Below, piece after piece: positions 43,903 through 56,258 of a stretch of 64,000 bases of DNA. Position numbers and translations under genes: made by a program. Below the pieces are notes generated by a model. It saw only the letters and a program-made list of their open reading frames with translations. It made no database searches and was not told the DNA's origin. This DNA is from Adiantum capillus-veneris. Its lineage: Eukaryota; Streptophyta; Polypodiopsida; Polypodiales; Pteridaceae. The stretch covers positions 93,011,087-93,075,086 of the forward strand of contig CM043966.1 of NCBI GenBank assembly GCA_014529385.2, written 5' to 3'. Position 1 is the stretch's first letter; each line of letters opens with the position of its first letter.

Positions 43903-46900
43903 TCAGTCCACAAAGGGGAGTAAGCCCAAAGCTTTGCGGAAAGCTTCAAGCTTCTCACGAGACAATGCCTTTGTGAAAAGATCTGCAAGGTTGTCCTGTG
44001 ATGGAACATAAGCCAAGCTGATCTCTCCTGGTGAGAGCCTCTCTCTGACATAGTGGTAATGCACCTCAATGTGCTTTGTGCGAGCATGAAAAACTGGGTT
44101 CCTGGCAACTGCCAATGTGCTCTGACTATCATTGTAGATAGTGTTGGCAGTGTCTTGTCCAACACCCAAATCAGCCATAAGGCGTCTGAGCCATACACAC
44201 TCAAACGTAGCTACGAAGACTACCCTATACTAAGCCTCACAACTCGAAGTGGCCACAGTAGGTTGCTTCTTGCTCAACCATGATATACATAAACTGCCAA
44301 GCATGAAACAAAAACCACTTTTGGACACTCGTGTGTCAAAACAACCAACCCAATCTGAGTCCGAAAAAGCATGTAAGTCTGGCGGCAATGATCCCCCCTT
44401 GGGATAAAACAAGCCAAGATGTAAAGTGCCACTAAGGTAGTGGAAAATCCTCTTGACAGCCTGCCAATGCTTAGACCTTGGGCTATGCATAAATCTGCTG
44501 ACCTGTGAGACTGCAAATTGAATATCTGGCCTCGTGTTGCATACATAAATTAGGCAGCCAACAGCAGTTTGGTAAAGAGTGACATCAGCAGTATCGCCAG
44601 CATCATGTAGACTCAACTTCAAACCTGTTTCCATGGGAGTGGCAATAGGTTTGCAATCCTCAAGTCCAAACTTACATAGCAACGTCTCTATGTAACTTTT
44701 TTGACACAAGGCAATACCACCATCACACTGCTTAAACTGTATACCCAAGTAATGATGCAACAGCCCCAAATCTTTCATCTTGAAAGTAGCATTCAAATCA
44801 GCCTTAAATTCAGCAATATGTCTCTCATTTGGTCCAGTGTTCAGCAAATCATCGACATAAAGAACCACAATGAGAAGTACATCACCCTCACTCTTTACAT
44901 ACAATGTGCTTTCTGTTGGACTGTTACGAAAGTCTCGTTTAACCAAATGAGTGTCAGCTTTCTCATACCAAGCACGAGGAGATTGCTTCAACCCATACAA
45001 AGCCTTCTTACATTTGCACACTTTGTCCTCTTGTCCTTTTATGACAAAACCGCGAGGCTGCGTTACATAAACTTCCTCAAATATGTCACCATTCAAGAAA
45101 GCAGTAACAATGTCTGATTGATGTACATCCCAACCAAAATGAGCTGCCAATGCACATAGAAAATGCACAGTAGTCATACGACAAGTGGGAGCAAAAGTCT
45201 CTTCATAATCTATGCCTTTTTGTTGTGCATAACTCTTTGCAGCAAGTCGAGCCTTATGGCAATCGATCTCACCATCCGGCTTGCATTTCAACTCGTAAAC
45301 CCACTTCATACCAATGGCCTTTTTGCTAGGAGGCAAATCACATAAAGCCCATGTGTCATTTTCTATAAGTGCATCATATTCTGATTGCACGGCAGCCATC
45401 CAATTTTCTGAATTCTGTGCTTCATCAAAAGACAGAGGTTCCTCAACATCATGTAAGCTAGACACAACCAAAGCATAACAATCTGATGCATAAGATGCAT
45501 GGCGAGAGCCTGAACGAGTACGACTAGAAAAAGGTGCATCCAATTTACTGTCACGCGAAGTGTGCACCAACCATTTTGGCATACCTCTAGCCTGCTCATT
45601 TTCAGCCCTTTCCTCATCAAGTACATCATGTACATATGCATCAGTAATAGGCTGATCTGTAACATTTTCACAAACCCCCATAGGCTGTACATTTGCCTCA
45701 TTGGAACTTACATTCGTATTTCCACTTCTGAAAAGAGGCAACAAAGTGTCATAAATGTCCTGTGAGCTTACATTACTGTCTCTAGTACATGACAGCAAGG
45801 GCTGAACAGAATCTTCCACAAACACTACATCCCGTGAAACCAGAATACGCTTTTTTTGTGGATGATATAACCTATAACATTTGCTTTCAGCACTATAACC
45901 AACAAAAATACATTTGACAGCCTTATCATCCAATTTTTTGCACTGTGTTTGTGGCACCAAAGCATATGCCAAACAACCAAAAACACGCATGTGCTCAATA
46001 GAAGGCTTTCCATCATGCCATGCTTCATATGGAGTAATAGACTGCAAAGCTTTCGTAGGACACCTGTTAAGTACATAAGTGGCACACATGATGGCCTCAA
46101 GTCAAAAAGAATGCGGCAAAGCTTGACTTTTGACCATACATCGTGCCATTTCCGTCAATGACCTGTTTTTCCTCTTAGCAACACCATTTTGCTCATGTGT
46201 ATGAGGCATTGTACATTGGTGTTTTATCCCATGACTAGCCAGAAATGCATTAAATTCATGAGACATATACTCCCCCCCTCGATTGGAACGGAGGGTGCCC
46301 ATAATACATTTCGAGACATTTTCAGCCATAGCCAGAAATTGTTTGAAGCACATAAAAACTTTGGACTTCGCTTTAAGCGAAAATACCCATGCATGTGTGG
46401 AGTAATCATCAATGAAAGTCACGAAGTACAGGTAATTGCCCAAGGACGAAGTTTGCATGGGCCCACAAACATCAATATGCACAAGCTGCAACCTGCATGT
46501 GGCCCGAACTGAACTATCCTTTGGAAACTTAGAACACTACATCTTACCTAAAATACAGCCTTCACAAACATGTTTGACAGGTGCTTCAAGAGGCGGCAAA
46601 TAAGCAACCATATCAAATTTCTGCAAATGCAACAAACTAGAAAAATTCAGATGACCAAAATATGCATGCCAAAGTTTTGCATCTGAAATAGCCCTTGAAT
46701 CTGCAACAGCATTTGCAAAATTTTATCCACACTTGTCATACAAAGTGAGCTTATACAGCCCACGGCACAAAAGGCCAGATGCAACAATTTCATCACCAAA
46801 ACTGAGATCATGAACTGTACATCTGTCATCCACAAATTTGACTACAAGTCCAAGTCTAGCAAGTGCGGATACAGACAAGAGATTCTTCTTGATCCCAGGT

Positions 46901-47106
46901 ACATAAAGTGCATCAACAAGTGTGAAGGAACTACCATTTGCAACAGTAAGCACAATCTTTCCAGCTCCCTGAACCGGATAAGAGGCATTGTTGGCATAAG
47001 TGACTGAATTCCAAAGAGGGACAGACTCGAGAGAGGTAAACAATTCACGATGTGAGGTAATGTGCTTTGTAGCACCACTGTAAAAAAAAACAGGTAGTTG
47101 GAGCAT
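43903..47106 (-). pseudogene. Element P pol: protease, integrase, reverse transcriptase, RNase H
   Basis: One frame throughout, broken by four stops (near 46724, 46537, 46103 and 44229). The protease starts FFYSGATKHITS, with tyrosine in place of the catalytic aspartate. Integrase shows HIDVCGPMQTSSLGNYLYFV, RSNRGGEY (aspartate to asparagine change in SDNGGEY) and EQNGVAKRKNR. Reverse transcriptase (46089-44230, 619 residues) has KWVYELKCKPDG, DIVTAFLNGD, LYGLKQSPRAWYEK and catalytic LYVDDLLNTG. RNase H has DSDWVGC, NDSQSTLAVA, ARTKHIEVHYHYVRE and DLFTKAL. Reverse transcriptase is the longest intact domain here, but the element cannot move. Confidence 0.92.
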
Positions 47107-47365
47107 CCCTTATGAGGCCTCGCAATAGGACATGTATAGAGTGGTATAGGTGCTTTTGACGCCGAGTTGGCGATCTATGGTCAATTTGATAATTTATGCG
47201 CCTCAGTTGGTCTCTATACAGTGTGCTGTTGAGAGGCATTGCCCTCTTTTATGCTTTGTGAGTGACATACATAGTCATTTTGTCTCGTATTTTGGTTGAC
47301 ACAGTCCCAAATACAAAGGAGACTCTGTCAAAATTTTCACAGAATCTTTTGGTAGTTTTGTCACC

Positions 47366-48290
47366 ATGTCTACTAGCAAAGACCGTGACATTTATGACAT
47401 AGAGAAGTTTGATGGCACTAATTTTCAGCTTTGGAAGAACCAAATGCATGATGTGCTTGTCCGAAAGAAGCAAAAGTTGCCTATTGCCTATGCGGCTAGA
47501 ACTGAAGATATACACATGACTCAATTTCAGTGGGAGGAGTTTGATGAGCTATGCAGGTCTATGATTAAACTGCACCTTGGTGAGTCGGTGTACTTTTCAG
47601 TGTTAGAATGCGAGACTGCTCATGCTTTATGGCAGAAATTATGCGACACTTACGAAAAGGATACAGCTAGCAATAAGGTTTTCCTGATGGGAAAACTTTT
47701 CAACCGTTGTATGAAGGAGTCAGCTAGCATTGCCAACCACATCAATGATTTTGATTCTCTTTTTGCCCAAATTCGTGCACAACGCATGACCATTGATGAT
47801 GAGATGAAAGCAATCTTTTTGCTTTGTTCATTGCCACCCTCTTGGGATATCTTTTGCACAGTTGTTAGTAACTCTGCTCCCAACGCTACGCTAAAGTACG
47901 ATGATGTTACTAGTGCACTTTTGTCAGAGGAGATGCGTCGGAAGACCATGACTAGCTCGCACCGTGGCGAAGCTCATTATGTGCAAAGGGATGATAAGCA
48001 ACGTAAGGGCCATTCTTCGCAACACGAGTCCAAGAAAGAGGGCAATAGAGATGCATCAAAGGATAGATCAAAGTCTCGTGCTCGCTGCAATGTTCAATGC
48101 CATTATTGTGATAAGTTTGGTCACATAAAGAAGAATTGTTATGCTTGGAAGCGTGACAAAGAGAAGGGCAAAGGTAAAGGCAAAGATCATGATGATAAAG
48201 AGGAGAAACCAAAGAGTTTGGTTAAGATTGAAGAACTGAACATAGTTCAGGATGACAATGATGCGCAAGACATAAATTGTTCACTGAAAA
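47366..48290 (+). pseudogene. Element Q gag with zinc knuckle
   Basis: The ATG is 47366-47368 and the frame is open for about 300 residues: [56 protein letters not shown], a basic stretch and knuckle CHYCDKFGHIKKNC at about 48095. Its gag is close in pattern to that of J. A frameshift near 48270 separates it from protease. Confidence 0.9.
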
Positions 48291-50807
48291 TAATGATGTC
48301 TTTTATGATGCACAGGAAACTCTATCTTTGCAGAGTTCTATGCCAGCTGAACTCCTTGTTAGTGGTGAAGTATCCCATACATGGATTCTTGATCCGGGTG
48401 CTTTGTCACATGTCACACCTCATAGGCATTGGTTTACTACATACGAGGAAACCATTGGCTCTGTTACACTCAGTGATAGTTACTCTTGTGACATTGTTGG
48501 CGTAGGTGATATTGCCATGGTTATGGCAAATGGGGTGAAGTTCACCCTTAATGTGCGTCATGTTCCAGCCTCGACATGCCGTCTGATTTCGGTTGGACAT
48601 CTTGATGACTTGGGCTACAAAGTCACTTTTCATCAGCAGTCTTAGCGTGTTGCAAAGATTCATCTTATTATAGCCCATGGCTCTAAAGTTGGCTCACTTT
48701 ATCCTCTTTATGTATATGATAAAAACAGTGTTCTTTCTGTAACTGAGCTACCAACCGTTGCTTTGTGGCATAGCCGGTTAGGACATATGTCAAAGAAGGG
48801 AACGGAGACACTCTCTCATTTTGGCTACTTACCGCCTTTTGTCAAAAAAATTTCCCCTTTTTGTGAGCATTGTCAATATGGAAAGCAAACACGGACATGT
48901 CGTACACATTCTTTTGACAAAGAAAGAAATCCTTTAGAGCTTGTGCACAGTGATTTATGTGGGCCTATGCCTTCTAAATCCCATGGTTGTGCGTCCTATT
49001 ATGTTACATACATTGACGATGCAACATGTCATATTTGGGTTTATGCCATGAAGTCTAAAGATGAGACATTTTCTTGCTTCAAGAAGTTCTTATCTAATGT
49101 TGAAACTCAGTCTGAACATAAGTTGAAAGCTTTGCGCTCAGACAATGGTGGAGAATATGTCTCCAAAGAGTTTACAGACTTCTGTTCAAGTAGGGGAATT
49201 AAGCATGAGTTTATAGCTCCTTATACCCCTGTACGAAATGGTGTTGCGGAACGAATGAATAGAACCATCCAAGAGCGAATTATGTCTATGTATCACATGC
49301 TAATTTACCGCAAGCGTTTTGGGCTGAAGCATTATACACAGTCGTGTACTTGATCAATAGATCACCACATGCTTCATTACAGTTTCGTATACCTTTGGAG
49401 TTATGGTCAAGACATAAATTGTCTTATGAAAAACTATGCACTTTTGGCTGTGAAGCTTATGCACGTGTACCCAAGGAGTTGCGTGCTAAGCTAGATCCTA
49501 AGTCCAAGAAATGCATCTTCATTGGCTATGGTGTAGATGATCAATTTGGCTATCGTTTATGGGATTCGAAAAGTCGACCAGTGATCCATAGCAGTGATGT
49601 TGTCTTTAATGAGTCTAAGATGCATAGACAACCAGTGAAAGAGGTTGAATTCCAAAAAGTGACGTTTTTCGATGTATCACCTCCTGTCCAGACAGCTCCC
49701 GAGCCAATTACTACACAGGCTAGTACGAGTTCTGATCAGTCGCCGCAGAGATCTCAAAGAGTCTCACATCCGTCAGAACTTTTTGTTCCAAGGGTGGATT
49801 TTGTTTTGCTGACAGATAGTGATGAGCCTTCTTGTTACAAAGAGGCTATGCTAGCAAACGATAAGGTTCAGTGGGAACATGCTATGAAGAGGGAGATATC
49901 TATTATTGCAAAGAACACAACATGGAAACTTGTTCCATTGCCAAAAGTTAGGAAAGCATTGCCTTGTAAATGGGTTTACAAGAAGAAAATTGACAATTAC
50001 AAAGCTCGTTTAGTGGCCAAAAGTTTCAAGCAAGAATATGGTATCGATTTCCTGGAAATCTTTTCTCCAGTGGTCAAGATGACCACACTAAGAATGTTGC
50101 TTGCTTTGGTTGCCACTAAAGATATGGACCTTGATTAAATGGATGTCATTACAGCTTTCTTACATGGTGATCTCGAGGAAGAGATTTTTATGCAGCAACT
50201 TGAAGGGTTTGTGCTAAAGGGCAAGGAACATTTGGTCTGTAAGCTTCTGAAAAGTCTCTACGGCTTGAAGCAATCATCCAGACAGTGGTATCAAAAGTTT
50301 GATGCATTAATACTTTCCCTAGGCTATAAGTGCAGTAATCAGGATCCATGTCTTTACGTGAAAAGACAACCAAATGGAGAGCTTATTATGCTTATCCTTT
50401 TTGTAGATGACATGCTTATTGCTAGTCATTCAAAGAAGGACATTGCTGACTTGAAAACCAAGCTGAAAAGTCAATTTGACATGAAAGATCTGGGTGAAGC
50501 CAACACATACCCAGCAGATTTATGTCTACCCTGGTAAAAAGAATTGGGATGTTGTTAAGTCGATTCTCAAATACTTGAGTGGCACTGCAGATAGGCAGTT
50601 ATGCTATGGTAATGGAGAGTCATCCATTCCGGGATTTGTAGAAAGTGATTATGCAGGATGTGTTGACAATCGTAAATCAACAACAGGTTGGATTACACAT
50701 TTTTTGGTTTTGCTATTTCTTGGAGATCCGTTCTTCAAGATTGTACATCCATTTCTACCACAGAGGCAGAGTATGTTGCATTGAGTGAGGCATGCAAAGA
50801 GGCTATC
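48277..50807 (+). pseudogene. Element Q pol
   Basis: Protease TWILDPGALSHVTPHRHWF has D-P-G in place of D-S-G. A TAG lies at 48643-48645. Integrase (48763-49353) has WHSRLGHMSKKG, CEHCQYGKQ, SDLCGP, SDNGGEY and NGVAERMNR. After a frameshift near 49340 reverse transcriptase (49344 onward) has LPCKWVYKKK, a TAA at 50136-50138 just before [18 protein letters not shown], and catalytic LILFVDDMLIA. RNase H is reduced to [18 protein letters not shown]. Confidence 0.9.
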
Positions 50808-51890
50808 AGTAGACAATCGTGCCAATGTGTGTCCAATCATGATAGTGCGGTAGTTCATAGGCTCCATAGGGTCCTGTGACTTAAAGATATGTACAATCAT
50901 GGACAAACTCCAAGTATCAGGTAGGCCCTTGCACATGGCACGATTGAACATACTGTTAGAAGCTCTGCAAGCAAATCATCGACATGTATAAACTGTTGTG
51001 CTACCACGCCATCGTGATCATATACTCTCCTATTCTTCATCTTGTCAATGAATTTCTTTACCATCTTGGCAATAAAGAAAGCACATGTGTGTAGGCATGG
51101 CTCTTGCGGATTTAGAAGAGGTGGCTGTCTCAGGACTATGTAGAGATATGATGCATACTGACCCCATACCTCCGTAGAAGCGATGATCGGTGGGGGGAGT
51201 GCTCATGAAGGAGTTGCCATGCCTTGCCTGAATCTCGGATCAAAGACAACTAATATATATCTTGCTCTAGCCGACCTAGAAATGCCCTCTTTCTTCTGTC
51301 GTACCAAACATCGAGAAGCAATATGTGACTGCCACTGAATAATGACTCCTAGAATTACCTCCCTCTGAAGTCGGACTCTAATCTCTCTGCACTCCTCATC
51401 ATACCATCTAGTTTGGGGTGTAATCCCAAAATGTTTTCACTGCCCAGGCTCAGTGTATGGGTATGCCTTTGCTACTGCGTCACGTAGTGTCTCTGTCAAT
51501 ATACAAGTGAGCTCCCCTAAAGGTTTCCCTATATCTTTTGTGCATAAGCATTTGTAGATATCAACTATGTAGACATAATCAATCTTTAAAGTAAAAATGT
51601 ATTGGGTATGCATAGGTGTCTATGCCAATTGAGATGTGTTGAACTGGAATGAGATGGTAAATGTGAGGAGAGCATGATCTACTGCTATCCCAATAGGCAT
51701 GGACCTAGCTGTAAAGTCCTGAATAGAGGGTATGAAATTGGGTTGAGCCAAAACATAATCCATTGTGCTCGCCCCATGTCTATGAGGAAAAAAAGTGAAC
51801 CCACTCATGCTGGAAATCGGCTCATTATCTTTCTTTTATTGTGCACAAAATTTAAGAAGTATGCATGCTTAGGATCATGTTTGTGGTGAC
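50808..51890 (-). pseudogene. LINE fragment: endonuclease and reverse transcriptase start
   Basis: Minus-strand endonuclease end (51808-51620): STMDYVLAQPNFIP, PIGIAVDHALLTF. Reverse transcriptase start (50951-50811): MFNRAMCKGLPDTWSLS, IFKSQDPMEPMNYRTI, MIGHTLARL, a plant LINE pattern. The frame is broken between them. It is cut at its 3' side by copia Q, which is not the usual 5' truncation of LINEs. Confidence 0.75.
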
Positions 51891-53639
51891 GACGTCTCCC
51901 AAACACCAAGTAGAACTTGTCACTCTACTTTGGAAGTATGATATGGACTAAGAGCAAACATGCTTGCGGCAGCTAAGTCTCATGAGCACCAAATGGATTA
52001 GTCATCCATTCTGGAATGATGTCGTAAGGTAAGAAGGGATCCTCTACCCGCTAAGAAACATGGACTAATGACTAGGGTTTTATCTTCTCTACCTCATAGT
52101 CGAGGATGACTATGATTTCAAGAGAGAGGTAATGTCATAAAATATAATATCTAACTTTACCAAACGATTTTCTCATATTAAATTGATCATTTAATATGGG
52201 AAGATAAAAGGGGAACAAGAGTTATGATATAAATATGTGCTTCTAGACCTATCTCAATAGGGGACCAAAAGGAGAAATGTTGCATCTTAATAGGGGTCCA
52301 AAAGGAGACGGTTTACCAAAGAGCAATGTGCAATAAGTGCTTCTAGATTTACCTCAACAAGGGACCAAGAGGAGAGATGGTTACATCTCAATAGGGGTCA
52401 AAAAGGAGGTAGTGTATAAAGAGAAATGTGCATCTAATGGAGCTTAAAAGACCTTAGGGTTAGCTTCATTAAAGACCTCCAAAAGTTAGTTTTAAAAAGT
52501 CCTTTGACCTTAGGCAAGCTAGGGCTTTGGATGGCATATACTTAAGAAAAACTGGATTTTGGCAATTCTTTTGATGTATAAGGGTAAATTAGCATTGATT
52601 CATACCCATGCACTTCACAAATGCGGTATTAGCCACTAACGGGCAAGATACACCAGTAAATCATCGACATACTGATCGGGTATAATGGAATTACTGTATG
52701 TAAAGGGGATGGGTCTGATAGGCCTCTATTGTGTTTGACACTTGGTTTTTGTTGGGCTGCTAGAGTATTAATGATGTCGCATTTTGAATTATGCGTATTG
52801 TACACTATGGTCTGTGTCATCCTGCATGCCTTATTGGTGGTCTTTTGATAACAATACCGTAACTGAATAGACTAGATCTAATGGGTTTCTTCACATAAGG
52901 CATGGCTTCATCACACTTTTACAGTTTCAGTTCCTCTTACACGATCTATTCTAGTGGATTTATTTGGCTTGGTATGCTTAGCCGAGTCTTTTTTGCCTAA
53001 TCCAAACAAGAGACAAACTATTTAATATGTAACATAATGCTTTTTTGAAGATGTGGGACGCGTGTCTAACCTCACTATCCTATCTTATTGCAGTATTAGC
53101 GAGAACCACGATTAAATTGTCAATCCATGGGATGAAGCTGACTCGATTAGCACATAGAGTCTACAAGAGGGTGCCAATCTCTCGAAAAACAACTAACAAC
53201 TCGCATCTAACTCATGCTACACTCAAGTGACAGAAATCACTAAAAGCAAATCGCTTATCGGCAAACAAATCACATCCGTTGCAGCATCAAACGACATGCA
53301 AACATAACAAAACTTCTAGGACATGTTTATAAGACCTAAGCACACATGTTTATGGTCTCAAACCCCACTTTAGGTCAAGTGCCAAAATTGCGATTATTAA
53401 CAGCAGTGGATTTTTGACCTAGCCGTTTTCGATCCAGAATGCATCTAAATGATTAGCAATGATGCCCTAATACCCCGCCTATGCTTAGTTTTTGATTTGA
53501 AAGTGTGAACTCCTAGTTATGATGAAATTAGGCTGCGGGTTGGCGATGCCAAAAGCTACAAATTACCGTGATGTGCTTACGTCAATGCGTAGAGCTCTTA
53601 CCTACGGTTGCAATGCAACAAACGCAACTGCAATGTGAC
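51891..53639. other. Unassigned stretch with degenerate repeats
   Basis: 52250-52420 holds four imperfect copies of CTCAATAGGGGACCAAAAGG. A short minus-strand QYVDDLLVYLA at about 52660-52700 is not enough to call a reverse transcriptase. Nothing else is recognised. Confidence 0.4.
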
Positions 53640-53980
53640 AACCAGGGAGGGAGTAGGAAGCGCGAGAAAGAGAGGAGTGAGTGCCGTTAGCTCACACTGT
53701 GTATTTTATTCCAAAACCTCCTAATAACTTACAAAAATTGGCTTTTATACCTTAGCCAAGGTTTTTGGTGGTCAAGACTAATAATCTGGGAGTTCTTCCA
53801 AAGATGAGTAATGACAAGTTGATACAATCTGGAAGCTTGTAGCCCCGGCTCATCAATTACAAGGTTTATCCAAAAAAATAGGAGTTACAATATTCTCAAT
53901 TTATCAAAATAATAAGTGGTTTTACAATGGGAACTCCGAAAAATGGTCTCCGTGGTATCTGTGTTAGCTCGCTGCTAACA
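53640..53980 (-). repeat. 3' LTR of element R
   Basis: The minus strand starts TGTTAGCAGCGAGCTAACAC. Its first 19 bases form an inverted repeat (TGTTAGC and GCTAACA around CGA-type loop). A TATA-like GTATAAAA lies at 53750-53743, then a pyrimidine-rich start. The far end near 53640 is approximate. Confidence 0.65.
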
Positions 53981-53995
53981 TTTCCCCCTCCTCGC
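53981..53995 (-). promoter_or_regulatory. Polypurine tract of element R
   Basis: Minus-strand GCGAGGAGGGGGAAA lies directly before the LTR. It sets the element's orientation and shows that the ORFs at 54019-61340 lie inside an LTR element. Confidence 0.75.
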
Positions 53996-54018
53996 GTGTG
54001 TCGTCCCTTGACACAGCT

Positions 54019-55131
54019 TTATGGGCTGAAGTAGTCTTCGGGCTGGCGGCTGGCGAGGCGATCTTTAAGCGCTGTTAGAGCCTTTTGATATCTGATTTTC
54101 CGTTTCTTATCTGGCACTTGCAAGAACTGCATAGTTACTTTGTTTTCTAGCTTGACTGCTGAGTAGCCTACAAACCTTGAGGTCAGGTTGCTAATCACTG
54201 GTGCAAATATCTTCGTTCTCCAAGTGAAGAATCCCGTGTAGAACGCTTCCCCGAATGCCAGCATATTGTGAGAAGGTAGAAACATGCACCTGGCGTAGAA
54301 GCCATAGAGGACTTCTTCGGAAGGCTGGCCACTGAGATCATACCACAACCCTTTGTTACCCTCGAGGAACGACATCCAAGGGGCTCCTGCTTGCTCTGGC
54401 TCATTGAACACTTCGATGTAGGTGAGTAGCATTCGGCAGATTTTATATAACATAGCACATGACAAATTTGGTAGATTTTTAAAGAATGACATGGTGCCCT
54501 TTAGGGTTTTCACCATGTATTCTTCAGTCGTTTGTCCCTTTTCTGGAGTAGGCAATCTGAGATAATTTAGCCAAGTTGGCCGCTTCTTTAATAGTGCCTC
54601 ATGTGCTATCCAGGTTCTTACTCTTGGCACATGACAGAAGGTAGGATCCTTTTGCAGGGCCGCAGGTGCTCTTGTGAACATAATCAAGTACCTGGGATTC
54701 TTGTTCAACCAACTCAACTTCCACTTTGGGTGGTCTTTATCTGCAGCCTCGACTTGCATGTCGGTGTAAAGCCTTTCTTTTACTTGCAACAACTCAACTT
54801 TAATCAGAGAGTAGGGCAGGGATTGTTGGTGCCATTGCGCATTTATTTGATTGGGAGTGAGTTGTGTGACATTGACAAAATGAAGTACTCTCAACTCCCA
54901 ATCCACTGTTGCCTTCCACTGCTCCTCTACCTCTTGTGTAACTTTTTCCTTCAGTTCATCTTCTTCAGCCTTTGAGAGTTGGACCATAGGCACTGTGTCT
55001 GCTTCTGTAATTGATACTTGAAATTCTTCCTCGCCGCTGAGCTCTACTGTTGAATGTGTCTCGATGTCAGCAAATGGTAATGAGGGGATTTCTATCTGAG
55101 GTTGCTCCGAAGTGCCTGCCTCTTCTTGCAT
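54019..55131 (-). CDS. Element R ORF, C-terminal domain, function unknown
   Basis: It has 370 open residues, the longest uninterrupted piece of the R ORF. It starts with an acidic, low-complexity stretch (to about residue 60) followed by a mixed helical domain: LSWLNKNPRYLIMFTRAP, HVPRVRTWIAHEALLKKRP, PWMSFLEGNKGLWYDLSG, GEAFYTGFFTWRTKIFAP, ending near ALTALKDRLASRQPEDYF. The stop is 55 bases before the LTR side of the purine tract region. I do not recognise it. No metal-binding cysteine pattern and no DDE- or YxDD-like motif is visible. Confidence 0.55.
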   Translation of the reverse strand: MQEEAGTSEQPQIEIPSLPFADIETHSTVELSGEEEFQVSITEADTVPMVQLSKAEEDELKEKVTQEVEEQWKATVDWELRVLHFVNVTQLTPNQINAQWHQQSLPYSLIKVELLQVKERLYTDMQVEAADKDHPKWKLSWLNKNPRYLIMFTRAPAALQKDPTFCHVPRVRTWIAHEALLKKRPTWLNYLRLPTPEKGQTTEEYMVKTLKGTMSFFKNLPNLSCAMLYKICRMLLTYIEVFNEPEQAGAPWMSFLEGNKGLWYDLSGQPSEEVLYGFYARCMFLPSHNMLAFGEAFYTGFFTWRTKIFAPVISNLTSRFVGYSAVKLENKVTMQFLQVPDKKRKIRYQKALTALKDRLASRQPEDYFSP

Positions 55132-55158
55132 TTCTGTTCCTCCCTCTCCTCTTAGTAG

Positions 55159-55946
55159 CTAGTTGACTCGTTTGAGTTCAGCTATCTCCTTCAGTAGCTC
55201 GTCTTCTCTTTGGACCCGCATCAAGGCCAGATCTCTGCGCTGAGACTGCTCTAATTTCAGCTCCAGCTTGAGGTCTTTATTTTCTTTTCTAATGCCTTGT
55301 AGACCTCGTCTGTTCCCTTGATCGAGGTGAAGAGTGGATTTTCTCGTATTTGCCACAAGAATATCACATGATCATTGATTCTTTGTTTTGAGTATTGTAG
55401 GGAAGCATTTGCCACATATAATTGTACCTGGATCTTTTGAGCTGATAGGGTTGTAGTTAGAAGTTCATTTGTAACTTCCGCCAGCTGATCATCCTTGGCT
55501 TTGCATGCATCTGACAGTTTGGTAAGCAGCTCACCCAGTTCTTCCATTTCTTTCTATTGCTTATCTCTTGCGAGCTGATGTTGTTCAACTTCCGTCTCAA
55601 CTCCTGCACTTGCCTCTGTAGATCAATGATGACATTAAGTCTGTCGTCTAGCTTCCCTTAGAGTGCGTCAATCACCATCTCTAACTCTTTGACCCATGTG
55701 CTACGGCCAAGTGCTACTGAGCGAAGTCTTTCTGTCATCTCCTGCATTTGCTTAGCATAGTCATTCACTTGCAGGATGACTTCATCATTCGCTTGCCAAT
55801 CTTCGCTTTGTGTTATTTGTCTTGATGTTTTTGCAGATTCTTTTACCTATGGCTACGTCATGGATGCTGGTTGCTGTTGTTGCCCTTGTGGCTGCTGATC
55901 TGTCTCCGTTGAGGTAGAGGGTTGTATCTCAGCCTTATCTTGCTGT
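55159..55946 (-). pseudogene. Element R ORF, Q-rich and coiled-coil region
   Basis: From 55946 the minus strand gives a STSTETDQQPQ and Q-rich stretch, then broken frames with MQEMTERLRSVALG and LQRQVQELRRKLN, and two open pieces (55547-55257, 55356-55159) with LTKLSDACKAKDDQLAEV and QREDELLKEIAELKRVN. The heptad-like L/E/K pattern indicates a coiled coil. Two or more frameshifts are present. Confidence 0.5.
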
Positions 55947-56139
55947 TGAAGGGGATCGGGGAGCACCACAAACGGAGAGTGCGAGAGAGAGAAGGAGACA
56001 CACACACACGATGTGGGTGGGGAGACAGTGAAGTGGCAGCTCCCCCTATACAGTATACTCACTATAAGTATAGGGTAACAGTGGGCGGGCGCCCATGACC
56101 TGGGCGATCGGTCAAGGCACATAGGCCTTAACCCCAACA
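55947..56139 (-). repeat. 3' LTR of element S
   Basis: Minus-strand start TGTTGGGGTTAAGGCC, end GATCCCCTTCA. Nearly identical to 59518-59709. Confidence 0.92.
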
Positions 56140-56152
56140 ACCTCCCACTTAA
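56140..56152 (-). promoter_or_regulatory. Polypurine tract of element S
   Basis: Minus-strand TTAAGTGGGAGGT lies directly before the 3' LTR. Confidence 0.9.
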
Positions 56153-56258
56153 AGGCCAATGTGCCTTTAAGCAAGATCTACTAGTGTACAACTAATAGAA
56201 GGTGAGATATTCTCTCAACCTATGCCCACTGACTCTCCATGAGCTAGTGCATCCGGCT

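Larger units (their letters stand above)
43413..47106 (-). mobile_element. Element P: Ty1-copia, gag missing, tandem 3' LTRs
   Basis: Minus strand: protease, integrase, reverse transcriptase and RNase H in one frame from 47106 to 43903, polypurine tract, then two LTR copies head to tail. Gag, primer site and 5' LTR are lost at the junction with element Q near 47110. Confidence 0.88.
47366..50807 (+). mobile_element. Element Q: Ty1-copia, LTRs missing, deleted in reverse transcriptase
   Basis: Plus-strand gag to RNase H in copia order, head to head with P. The 5' 250 bases before gag hold no convincing LTR or primer site. The 3' end is cut at about 50807 by LINE sequence. About 130 residues are missing at 50504 between KDLGEAN and SRFMST-like sequence. 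Confidence 0.85.

Noticed and set aside
52629-52820. Reverse transcriptase box QYVDDLLVYLA on the minus strand
   Set aside because: The surrounding residues show no other reverse transcriptase motif and stops flank it. A chance match or very old relic is more likely.
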